Part shown: in pieces, positions 1 through 5,703 of the stretch
Layout of the letters: every line of letters starts with the position of its first letter
Position numbering within the stretch: position 1 is the stretch's first letter
NCBI GenBank assembly: GCA_023437865.1
Contig: JAEZFE010000510.1
Span: forward strand, 1 to 6,215
Reading direction: 5' to 3'
Length of the DNA: 6,215 nt
DNA from: Pseudomonadota bacterium
Lineage (GTDB): Bacteria; Pseudomonadota; Alphaproteobacteria; Rhodospirillales; Magnetospirillaceae
Notes under the pieces: generated by a model
Told to the model about the DNA's origin: nothing
The model's database searches: none
Seen by the model: only the letters and a program-made list of their open reading frames with translations
Program-made: the position numbers and the translations under genes

Positions 1-3000
1 GGCCATAGGTGCGCGGATCGGTGTAGAAAACCCCGGTGTAAAGCCCCGATGTCGCGCCGGAGAGGTAATGCCCGTTGACCCCGGCAGTATCGCCCAGGTT
101 GCGGGCATAGGCTTCCAGCGACCAGGCGCCGGATGGCGGCTTCAGGGTCAGGATCAGATTGGCCATGCTGTACCCGGCGATGCGATCGGCACCGTCATTG
201 AAGATTCGGCCATACATCTGCGCCCGCCAATAGACATCCGCCCGCGCCGACACGGCAAAGCCGCCATCGAGGGGGTGCGTATATTCGGTGCCGAAGCTCA
301 GGGAGGCGGGAGGCGTGTTGCCCAGCCAGTTGCCTTTTAGATTGCGCGCCACGCCGGTCAGGGTTCCGCCGATGGCCGGATTGGTCTGGGAAAAGTTCGT
401 AGCGGCCAGCAGGCCGGCCAGCTGCGGATTGTTGAGGCTGAGGGCGTAGAAGCTGTTGGCCGTATCGGTGGAGGCATAACAGCTGCCATAGGCGGTGCGG
501 GCGACCCCCGACGCCGCCAGGGCGTCAGTGCCGCCGGGCGGGGCATAGAACAGCCCCTGCGACGCGGCCTGCAAGGTGGCGAAATCGGCGTTGAAGTTGC
601 TGCCATTGTAATACAGCACGCAATTGGCCGCGTTGGTCGACGTCAGGTTGCCATCCTTGATCAGGAGGGTGTTGGGCTGCCCCGCGGTGGGATTGCGCGT
701 GTCGATCTGCGCCGTGTTGCCGACGCGGGAGTCGATCCAGTCCAGGTTCAGGTTGAAGGACAGCCTGTCCGTCGCGGCCCAGCGCAGTTCACCTTCGACG
801 CCGTGCAGACGGGCGTTGATGTTGGTGTTGACCGAAGTGTTCGCGATGATGACCGAGGTCTGATAGTCGCGATAGTCATAGCGCCACAGCGTGAGGTTCG
901 CTTCCACCGCGCCGCCGAAAAGGCGATTCTTGGTGCCGATCTCATAGGCGTCGATGGATTCGGGTTTGTAGGTGGCGGGAATGCCCGCCAGGTTGCCCGC
1001 CTGGATGCCGGGATTGCTACCGCCGGCCTTGTAGCCCCGCGAATAGGACGCATAGATCAGCGTGCTGTCGGTGAAATCCAGTTCGGGGGTATAGCTGATG
1101 ACGGCGCGTCCGGTGAGCTTGTGGAACTTGTTGCGCGTTTCCTGCCAGAGCTGGCGTCCGGGCCGCGAGGGATCGAAGTCCGCCTGCCCCTGCGCCACGA
1201 GCGCTGCCAGCGCCGCCGCTTCGTCGGTGGTGCCGGATGGAATCAATCCATTGAGCGAGGCGATCCGGCCCTGGTAGCTTTTGCGATCTTCGGTGCCGCG
1301 CAGACCCAAGGTCAGCTTCAGCTTTTCCGGGATCGCATCGAAATAGAGCTCGCCATAAACCGCCTTGGAATCGGTCACGACCCGCGCGCCCTGATTGTGA
1401 TAATAGGGCGGCCCATAGATGCAGCCTCGCACATTGGCGCAAAGCGCAGGCGCCTGGAGCGGTCCCAGCAGCGCACCCAGCAATGTTTCGCCGTAATCCT
1501 GCGAGTTGGATGAAAGATAGTAGTCAGCCGGCGTGTGCGCGCGCAGATAATAGGCCGCGGCGAGAAAATTCAGCCGTCCCGGCAGGTCGCTGGCAAGCCG
1601 CAGTTCGAAGGAATGCTGCCGGTTGAACCCTTTGGACCGGTCAAACACCTGGCCGCGCGGCGAATAGCCCGCAATGCCCCCGCCGACCACGCCCAGATTG
1701 CTGAAACTGGAGCCGGGCAAGGTACCGGCATAGGCGGGATTGAGCACGAAGGCATAGGGCCCGCTCACCGGATTGGCATAGGAGGCCGGCACCACGCCAG
1801 CACCGGCATAGGCGTTCAGCACGCCCTGGAATGTCGCAAGGCTGGTCCCCAGCATGGCCGGATTGAAGGCGGGCGCCGGCTGACCGGTGTAGCTTTGGGT
1901 CGAGAGAAAATAACTGTCGGCATAATTGGCCACGAAGCTGAGTTGCAGGCCATCCGTCAGCCAATGGCTGGCATTGAGGGTGATGGTGTTGCTGCGCGTG
2001 TTCAGGCGCGGTGCGACATCGGTGCTGACGACACGCGGGTCTGCCGGCACTGCGCCCGCCGGGGCCACGAATGGCTGGGCCAGATCGAACAAGCCCAGAT
2101 TGGCGGCGGCGGTTCGCGCCGCTGCGGGGGCAAAACCCAGTGCCTGGAACACAGGCTGAAACGTCAGGCCCAGTGCCTGGCGCGAAACGGGAATGGCGAA
2201 GAAGGTGGCATTCAGATTGACCGGGCCATTGGTGAGCCGGTCCGGCAGACAGCCGAGCGTGCCGGTGGGATCGGTGTCGCAGAGTTGCTTGTGGGCACGC
2301 AGACGGCTGTCAGCCTCTGCCGCGTGGGATGCGATGAGGTCCACAATGGTGTCCTCGCCGGGCTGCCAGCGCAGCGAGGCGCGCAGCGACCACAGATCGC
2401 GGGAATCCAGACGTCCTGGCGCATTGCCGCCAAAGGTGTTGCGTGTCCAGCCATCGTGGCGAACCCAATTGCCCGCCAGCCGCAGGCCCAGTTCACCGGA
2501 AACAAGCGGCAGATTCATCATGCCACTGATCTCGGCGGCATTGTGGTTGCCATAGCTGGCCGCCAGGCTGGAGTCGTAAGTGTCCAGTGCCGGGCGCGCC
2601 GTGAACAGATTGACCGCTCCACCCGTGGCGCCACGCCCGTAGAGCGTGGATTGCGGACCGCGCAGAATCTCGATGCGATCCATGTCGTAGAATTGCGCGG
2701 AATCGATCGGTGGCACGGCGTAATAGACATCGTCGATATTGAAGGCGACGCCGAATTCGCTATCCCCGGAAATGACCTGGGTGCCGATGCCCCGAATGGA
2801 GAAGTTCGAACTGGTGAATTGGTTCTTGGTGTAGGTGACGCTGGGCGTGGCGAACTGGATGTCCCGGACCCCCTCGATACGCCGCCCGACGATGTCGGAC
2901 GCCTGGAACGCCGTAACGGCTATGGGAACGGACTGCAGGTCCTCGAGCCGCTTTTCGGCAGATACCGTGACGGTTTCGATCACCTGGGCGCGCGCCGCGA

Positions 3001-3079
3001 CGGCCAAGGCCGGCAGGGCGACAGAGGCCAGGAGCAGAGTCAGGCGGGAACGGGCTCCCGGACGGCGGCGGACGATCAT
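1..3079 (-). CDS. TonB-dependent outer-membrane receptor (C-terminus cut by window edge)
   Basis: This is an outer-membrane beta-barrel receptor that would import a ligand using TonB/ExbBD energy; the substrate cannot be read from the sequence. The frame is open for 1026 codons from ATG at 3079 with no stop before the left edge. A signal peptide covers residues 1-31 (three Arg, then a hydrophobic stretch, cleavage after ARA before Q32). A TonB box ETVTVSA lies at 35-41. The plug domain follows, with FSIRGIG at 93-99 and the conserved RGPQ-STLYGRG-ATGGAVN block at 140-157. The rest is barrel strands rich in aromatic and Gly residues and long loops. The last visible residues, DPRTYG, normally sit about ten residues before the C-terminal aromatic in this family, so the gene is nearly complete. 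Closely spaced Cys pairs (267/277, 547/553) and a third pair (820/867) probably make loop disulfides. The start is set by a strong Shine-Dalgarno. Family call is very secure; ligand unknown. Confidence 0.96.
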   Translation of the reverse strand, partial: MIVRRRPGARSRLTLLLASVALPALAVAARAQVIETVTVSAEKRLEDLQSVPIAVTAFQASDIVGRRIEGVRDIQFATPSVTYTKNQFTSSNFSIRGIGTQVISGDSEFGVAFNIDDVYYAVPPIDSAQFYDMDRIEILRGPQSTLYGRGATGGAVNLFTARPALDTYDSSLAASYGNHNAAEISGMMNLPLVSGELGLRLAGNWVRHDGWTRNTFGGNAPGRLDSRDLWSLRASLRWQPGEDTIVDLIASHAAEADSRLRAHKQLCDTDPTGTLGCLPDRLTNGPVNLNATFFAIPVSRQALGLTFQPVFQALGFAPAAARTAAANLGLFDLAQPFVAPAGAVPADPRVVSTDVAPRLNTRSNTITLNASHWLTDGLQLSFVANYADSYFLSTQSYTGQPAPAFNPAMLGTSLATFQGVLNAYAGAGVVPASYANPVSGPYAFVLNPAYAGTLPGSSFSNLGVVGGGIAGYSPRGQVFDRSKGFNRQHSFELRLASDLPGRLNFLAAAYYLRAHTPADYYLSSNSQDYGETLLGALLGPLQAPALCANVRGCIYGPPYYHNQGARVVTDSKAVYGELYFDAIPEKLKLTLGLRGTEDRKSYQGRIASLNGLIPSGTTDEAAALAALVAQGQADFDPSRPGRQLWQETRNKFHKLTGRAVISYTPELDFTDSTLIYASYSRGYKAGGSNPGIQAGNLAGIPATYKPESIDAYEIGTKNRLFGGAVEANLTLWRYDYRDYQTSVIIANTSVNTNINARLHGVEGELRWAATDRLSFNLNLDWIDSRVGNTAQIDTRNPTAGQPNTLLIKDGNLTSTNAANCVLYYNGSNFNADFATLQAASQGLFYAPPGGTDALAASGVARTAYGSCYASTDTANSFYALSLNNPQLAGLLAATNFSQTNPAIGGTLTGVARNLKGNWLGNTPPASLSFGTEYTHPLDGGFAVSARADVYWRAQMYGRIFNDGADRIAGYSMANLILTLKPPSGAWSLEAYARNLGDTAGVNGHYLSGATSGLYTGVFYTDPRTYG

Positions 3080-3083
3080 GCGG

Positions 3084-3091
3084 CTTCCCCT
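3084..3091 (-). promoter_or_regulatory. Ribosome binding site of the TonB-dependent receptor
   Basis: On the minus strand the sequence AGGGGAAG precedes the ATG at 3079-3077, with about 6 bases between AGGGGA and the start codon. It supports this ATG as the start, and the residues that follow form a normal signal peptide. Confidence 0.75.
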
Positions 3092-3099
3092 CGCCTTCA

Positions 3100-3121
3100 G
3101 GTCCGGTACATTGGCCGGACC
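3100..3121. promoter_or_regulatory. Inverted repeat upstream of the TonB receptor (operator or leader hairpin)
   Basis: Perfect 7-bp arms GGTCCGG (3100-3106) and CCGGACC (3115-3121) flank an 8-base spacer. The element ends about 20 bases before the receptor ATG, just upstream of its ribosome binding site. It has no T tract, so it is not an intrinsic terminator. It could be a repressor operator or a hairpin in the mRNA leader. No regulator gene is visible in the window. Confidence 0.5.
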
Positions 3122-3162
3122 GCTATTGCCGCATCAGGTCAGGCACCTGTGCGCAGGGCAAG

Positions 3163-3170
3163 ATGGTTAA
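3163..3170 (-). promoter_or_regulatory. Possible CtrA half site upstream of the TonB receptor
   Basis: The minus strand reads TTAACCAT, the 8-mer associated with the CtrA cell-cycle regulator in alphaproteobacteria. The partner half site expected seven bases upstream is poor (AGAA instead of TTAA) and there is none downstream. The element lies 84 to 91 bases upstream of the receptor ATG, a reasonable promoter position. An 8-mer can occur by chance, so this is a weak call. Confidence 0.25.
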
Positions 3171-3213
3171 GCCGACATTCTTGACGATTCCTGAACAAGG
3201 CGAGCCGGGGGCT

Positions 3214-3918
3214 TCAACCATCCCCTAAAGAGGGGGCAAGACTGCGCGGACGCAGGGCATCGAACGCTCCCGCCAGGAAAAGCCCGGCGAAGTAGCCGCC
3301 CAGATGGGCCTGCCACGCGATGGCGCCATCGCTGCCCAGGAATCCTGCCCCGATGATGCCCATCACCAGGTTCAGGGCTGCCCAGGCTGCCGTAAAGCTG
3401 AGTATGGGACGGGACAGAATGGGCGCCAGCCTGATTTCACCGGGCATGGCCCAGGGAAACAGCCCTGGCATCAGGCGCAGGCCGGCGGCCATCAGGCCCG
3501 ACACCGCGCCAGAAGCCCCGACCACGGGGGCGGGCGAGCCCCAGTTGAGCAGCAGATAGGCTCCCGCACCGGCCACGCCACAGACCAGGAAGAACAAGAT
3601 AAAGAGAGGCGCACCGAACCGCCGCGCCACGATGGGCCCGAAGGCCAGGAGCCACAGGCTGTTCAGCACCACATGGGGCCAGTCACCATGCAGGAAGACG
3701 TGGCTGACAAAGGGTATTGCCATGTCCCACAGGTTACCGGGGAAAGCGTAACGGGCCGGAATGAAGGCATAAGCGATGATGATGTCGGTGGATTGGGCGG
3801 CATCCAACAGCAGGACGCGCGCCGCATGGGCAGCCAGGAGCAGGACGATCAGCCACAGCACCACTGCGGGTGCCTGCAGCGCCGGCTGACGCGCCGGACC
3901 GGGTTGGAGAAAAGCCAT
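3214..3918 (-). CDS. Rhomboid family intramembrane serine protease
   Basis: This 234-residue inner-membrane protein would cleave transmembrane helices of substrates inside the bilayer. The catalytic Ser is S136 in the motif GASGAVSGL (134-142) at the start of helix 4. The catalytic His is H205 in the AHLGGYFAGL block (204-213) of helix 6. Residues H73, H77, H82 and N86 have exactly the spacing of H141, H145, H150 and N154 of E. coli GlpG (numbers from memory), covering the oxyanion-hole region. Hydrophobic segments near 17-38, 82-98, 104-124, 134-150, 172-194 and 203-222 match the six-helix rhomboid core; there is no extra domain. The ATG at 3918 has a modest GGTGA about 8 bases upstream. A GTG four codons earlier is possible but its AGGA is too close. 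The frame stays open far upstream, but that part is antisense to hfaA. The gene diverges from the hfa operon; its substrate is unknown. Confidence 0.93.
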   Translation of the reverse strand: MAFLQPGPARQPALQAPAVVLWLIVLLLAAHAARVLLLDAAQSTDIIIAYAFIPARYAFPGNLWDMAIPFVSHVFLHGDWPHVVLNSLWLLAFGPIVARRFGAPLFILFFLVCGVAGAGAYLLLNWGSPAPVVGASGAVSGLMAAGLRLMPGLFPWAMPGEIRLAPILSRPILSFTAAWAALNLVMGIIGAGFLGSDGAIAWQAHLGGYFAGLFLAGAFDALRPRSLAPSLGDG

Positions 3919-4043
3919 GGCCCATATCACCCATCCTGATTGTCTGTGCCAATAGGAAACAGACCGGCGCCCTGAAACGGGCCAGAAGGCCATGGACGGG
4001 ACGGCGCCCGCAGAGGCGGGATACGCCGCAAATGTCCCGCGCT

Positions 4044-4058
4044 GGCCGGAGCCCGGCC
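4044..4058. promoter_or_regulatory. Inverted repeat, candidate upstream activator site for hfaA
   Basis: Arms GGCCGG (4044-4049) and CCGGCC (4053-4058) flank AGC. The centre lies about 100 bases upstream of the transcription start predicted from the sigma-54 box, where enhancer-binding activators of sigma-54 usually bind. GC-rich palindromes of this size are common in GC-rich DNA, so the role is a guess from position. Confidence 0.3.
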
Positions 4059-4107
4059 TGGCGGATGCCGGAAAGCCGCGATTCGTGTCGAAGCGATACG
4101 GCAAACC

Positions 4108-4123
4108 CTTAACGCGCATTAAG
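4108..4123. promoter_or_regulatory. CTTAA-N6-TTAAG palindrome beside the hfaA promoter
   Basis: The 16-base element CTTAACGCGCATTAAG matches its own reverse complement at 14 of 16 positions. Its two TTAA halves are 6 bases apart, while the CtrA consensus has 7, so it is a CtrA-like but off-spaced site. It ends two bases before the sigma-54 -24 element. A protein bound here could block or modulate polymerase. It is one of the few AT-rich patches in this region. Confidence 0.4.
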
Positions 4124-4125
4124 AA

Positions 4126-4141
4126 CTGGCACGCAGGTTGC
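4126..4141 (+). promoter_or_regulatory. Sigma-54 (RpoN) -24/-12 promoter of the hfa operon
   Basis: The sequence CTGGCACGCAGGTTGC matches the sigma-54 consensus YTGGCACG-R-N3-TTGC at all fixed positions except the R, which is C here; the W expected next, at 4142, is G. The invariant GG (4128-4129) and GC (4140-4141) are separated by exactly 10 bases. Transcription would start about 12 bases downstream, near 4153, giving a leader of about 21 bases before the hfaA ATG at 4174. The orientation, position and leader length all fit. Sigma-54 promoters need an ATP-driven activator, which is not encoded in this window. Confidence 0.8.
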
Positions 4142-4173
4142 GAGAAGGCTGGCGAGCCAATTCGGATACTGTC

Positions 4174-4566
4174 ATGCGCCAGTTCAAGTCCCTCGCCCTT
4201 GTCGCCCTCCTTGCCAGCGTTACCGCCACGGCGGCCAATGCACAGGATTACGCCAATTCCGGCCTTTATAATGGTTACGGCGCGGCGCTGAACGCGAACT
4301 CGAACTTCCGGCTGCGCGACGACAACAACAACCTGACCATGGTCAATGGCCAGATCACCTCCGGCAACATCGGCGCGAACCAGGGTAACCAGACGGCCTC
4401 TGCGGGAGTTGGCACGAGCGGTGCAGGTGCAGCCTATGGCCAGGCCCAAGCGATCGGCAATCAGCTGCAGGTCCAGGTCATCGGCTGGAACAACACAGTC
4501 ATCGTCGACTCTACACAGATCAATACCGGCAGTCAGAACGCCACCGTCAATTTGAACAAGCACTGA
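4174..4566 (+). CDS. hfaA: HfaA-like curlin-related holdfast anchor protein
   Basis: This is a secreted protein of 130 residues, proposed to be the small amyloid-like component of the holdfast anchor on the cell surface. A signal peptide covers residues 1-23 (ANA before Q24). The mature part is rich in Asn, Gln, Gly, Ser and Thr, as in curlins. It contains NGQIT (58-62), GANQGNQTA (67-75), QAQAIGN (90-96) and a C-terminal TQINTGSQNATV (114-125) that resembles the TQVGFGNNAT of the last CsgA repeat (from memory) with one extra residue. It does not show five regular curlin repeats. The ATG at 4174 is chosen because the signal peptide starts there and a GGA lies 7 bases upstream. An in-frame TTG at 4138 lies inside the sigma-54 promoter and is rejected. 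It is first in an operon with hfaB, with a 28-base gap. The role is inferred from gene order and composition; a generic curlin-like protein is the alternative. Confidence 0.78.
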   Translation: MRQFKSLALVALLASVTATAANAQDYANSGLYNGYGAALNANSNFRLRDDNNNLTMVNGQITSGNIGANQGNQTASAGVGTSGAGAAYGQAQAIGNQLQVQVIGWNNTVIVDSTQINTGSQNATVNLNKH

Positions 4567-4578
4567 AACGCAGAGAGC

Positions 4579-4586
4579 AAGGGAAG
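4579..4586 (+). promoter_or_regulatory. Ribosome binding site of hfaB
   Basis: AAGGGAAG lies in the 28-base gap after the hfaA stop and 8 bases before the ATG at 4595. It fixes the hfaB start, which is followed directly by a lipoprotein signal peptide. Confidence 0.65.
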
Positions 4587-4594
4587 CCCCGCCC

Positions 4595-5653
4595 ATGACG
4601 CCCCGTGGACGCAAATATCTGAAGAAGCCGCTGGCTCTGTTGCTGGCCGCTTCCCTCGGCCTCGGCGGCTGCATCAGCCCGGAAGCCAATGGCGAGGGCC
4701 GTTACACCGATCCGATCGGCGGCGCGCCGGTGATCTCGAACGAGACGCCCTATTCCGCCTCCCTGCGCTGCATGTCGGGCTTCACCCGCATGCGCCCGAT
4801 CAAGATCGCGGTGGGACAGATTTCCGACTACACCGGCAAGACTGAATCCGACGGCTCGGGCCGCAAGATCACCGCCGGCGCGGCCCTGATGGCGATGAGC
4901 GCCCTGGCCAAGGCCGGCGTGCCGATGGTCGAGCGTTTCGACACCTCGGTTGCCGAAATGGAACTGAAATACGCCAACAACAAGCTGATCACCGAAGACA
5001 TGCCGCGCCAGCCCGGCGACTATCGCAAGATCATGTCCGGCTCGATCCCCGGTTCGGACTTCTACATTGTGGGCGGCATCACCGAGCTGAACTTCAACAT
5101 TCGCTCGGAAAACCTGGGCGGCAATGGCGGCGGCACCGGCACGGCCGCCACCAAGGGCACCTTCGGCGGCAGCCTGTATGTGATGAACATCGGCATGGAC
5201 CTGCGCCTGATCAATTCGATCACGCTGGAAGTGGTGGATGTGGTGTCCTACCAGAAGCAGATCATCGGCCGCCAGGTTTCGGCCGGCGTGTTCAGCTTCC
5301 TGGGCACCAACTTCTTCGACGCGTCGATGGGCGAAAGCGCCCTGGAACCGGTCCAGCTCGCGGTGCGCTCGGTGCTGGAACGCGGCGTCATGGAAATGAT
5401 CGGCCGCGCCTATGGCTCGCCGACCGGCGCCTGCGCAGTTGCGGTGGATTACCTGAATGGCAATCCCTATGGCCCCAACCCGTACCAGATGCAGGCGATG
5501 GCCTACCAGCAGCCCTATGCCTATCAGCAGCCTTACGCTTACCAGCAGCCCTATGCCTATCAGGCGCCGGCCGCCGTCAACCGGGGCAACCCGTATCGCG
5601 GCTACAGCGCACCCGATCCGATGGGCAGCGCCTTCCTTCGTCCCGGATACTGA
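4595..5653 (+). CDS. hfaB: HfaB, CsgG-family outer-membrane secretion lipoprotein of the holdfast anchor
   Basis: The 352-residue product belongs to the CsgG family, whose members form an oligomeric outer-membrane pore that exports amyloid subunits. In Caulobacter, HfaB is needed for the secretion or stability of HfaA and HfaD. The N-terminus has basic residues, a hydrophobic run and lipobox LGGC with the lipidated Cys at 26; Ile and Ser at +2 and +3 do not signal inner-membrane retention. The CsgG core spans about 68-285. It shows IKIAVGQISDYTG (69-81), VERFDTSVAEMEL (112-124) in place of LERQGLQNLLNE, a GSIPGSDFYIVGGITELNFNI block (149-169), and DLRLINSITLEVVD to AGVFSFLG (202-237), close to NLRVVN to AGVFRFI of E. 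coli CsgG. The constriction loop lacks the usual Tyr, Asn and Phe. After residue 285 comes a tail of about 65 residues, rich in Tyr, Gln and Pro, with YQQPYA repeats, absent from E. coli CsgG (277 residues). Family call secure; the Hfa name rests on its neighbours. Confidence 0.9.
   Translation: MTPRGRKYLKKPLALLLAASLGLGGCISPEANGEGRYTDPIGGAPVISNETPYSASLRCMSGFTRMRPIKIAVGQISDYTGKTESDGSGRKITAGAALMAMSALAKAGVPMVERFDTSVAEMELKYANNKLITEDMPRQPGDYRKIMSGSIPGSDFYIVGGITELNFNIRSENLGGNGGGTGTAATKGTFGGSLYVMNIGMDLRLINSITLEVVDVVSYQKQIIGRQVSAGVFSFLGTNFFDASMGESALEPVQLAVRSVLERGVMEMIGRAYGSPTGACAVAVDYLNGNPYGPNPYQMQAMAYQQPYAYQQPYAYQQPYAYQAPAAVNRGNPYRGYSAPDPMGSAFLRPGY
5504..5575 (+). repeat. Tandem 18-bp repeat in hfaB encoding YQQPYA
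   Basis: Three perfect protein copies of YQQPYA occupy 5504-5521, 5522-5539 and 5540-5557 (residues 304-321). A degenerate fourth copy, YQAPAA, fills 5558-5575. Copies 1 and 3 are identical at all 18 bases; copy 2 differs only at synonymous third positions. The repeat keeps the reading frame, so copy-number change would only lengthen or shorten the tail. Confidence 0.92.
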
Positions 5654-5693
5654 TCCGCATCACCTGAATCAGACACGCCTGCGACCGATTTAT

Positions 5694-5697
5694 GGAG
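5694..5697 (+). promoter_or_regulatory. Ribosome binding site of the hfaD-like gene (decides the start)
   Basis: GGAG is followed by AACATG and then ATG at 5704, a 6-base spacer. The adjacent ATG at 5701 would have a spacer of only 3, and the in-frame ATG at 5692 overlaps the site and has none. The start at 5704 is therefore preferred. Confidence 0.6.
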
Positions 5698-5703
5698 AAC
5701 ATG

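Larger units (their letters stand above)
3080..3213. other. Intergenic region between rhomboid and TonB receptor genes
   Basis: This 134-bp gap separates two genes on the minus strand. It holds the receptor's ribosome binding site, the 7-bp inverted repeat at 3100-3121, a smaller inverted repeat (CAGGT 3135-3139, ACCTG 3145-3149) and a CtrA-like half site at 3163-3170. I see no convincing -35/-10 pair and no intrinsic terminator after the rhomboid gene. The length and the regulatory-looking repeats suggest the receptor has its own promoter here, but read-through from the rhomboid gene cannot be excluded. Confidence 0.5.
3919..4173. other. Divergent intergenic region between rhomboid gene and hfaA
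   Basis: This 255-bp non-coding stretch separates the rhomboid gene (minus) from hfaA (plus). Its right end carries a sigma-54 promoter (4126-4141) and a palindrome (4108-4123). Further left are a GGCCGG/CCGGCC inverted repeat (4044-4058) and a smaller CCCGC/GCGGG hairpin (4007-4020). I could not find a convincing promoter for the rhomboid gene on the minus strand, and I see no IHF-like site between the upstream inverted repeat and the sigma-54 box. Confidence 0.7.

Noticed and set aside
803..3184. Long open plus-strand frames (about 236 codons at 803-1513 and 549 codons at 1535-3184).
   Set aside because: They lie antisense to the TonB receptor, have no recognisable domains, and show the Arg/Gly/Ala-rich composition of shadow frames in GC-rich DNA.
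3222..3235. Small hairpin CCCCT-N4-AGGGG at the 3' end of the rhomboid gene, considered as a terminator.
   Set aside because: The stem is only 5 bp, overlaps the last codons, and has no T tract on the minus strand.
4007..4020. CCCGC-AGAG-GCGGG hairpin in the divergent intergenic region.
   Set aside because: A 5-bp stem of this kind is expected by chance in GC-rich DNA, and it has no T tract or clear positional role.
4080..4084. GANTC (CcrM methylation) sites in intergenic regions, such as GATTC here, at 3186-3190 and GAATC at 5666-5670.
   Set aside because: GANTC also occurs repeatedly inside the receptor gene, so there is no visible enrichment that would support GcrA/CcrM control.
4138..4173. 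TTG start at 4138 adding 12 residues to HfaA.
   Set aside because: It lies inside the -12 element of the promoter, so it would be upstream of the transcript, and it would put a polar segment before the signal peptide.
3919..4689. Minus-strand extension of the rhomboid frame up to an ATG at 4689, which would give 491 residues.
   Set aside because: The extension is antisense to hfaA and the start of hfaB and crosses the sigma-54 promoter; the rhomboid core starts naturally at 3918.
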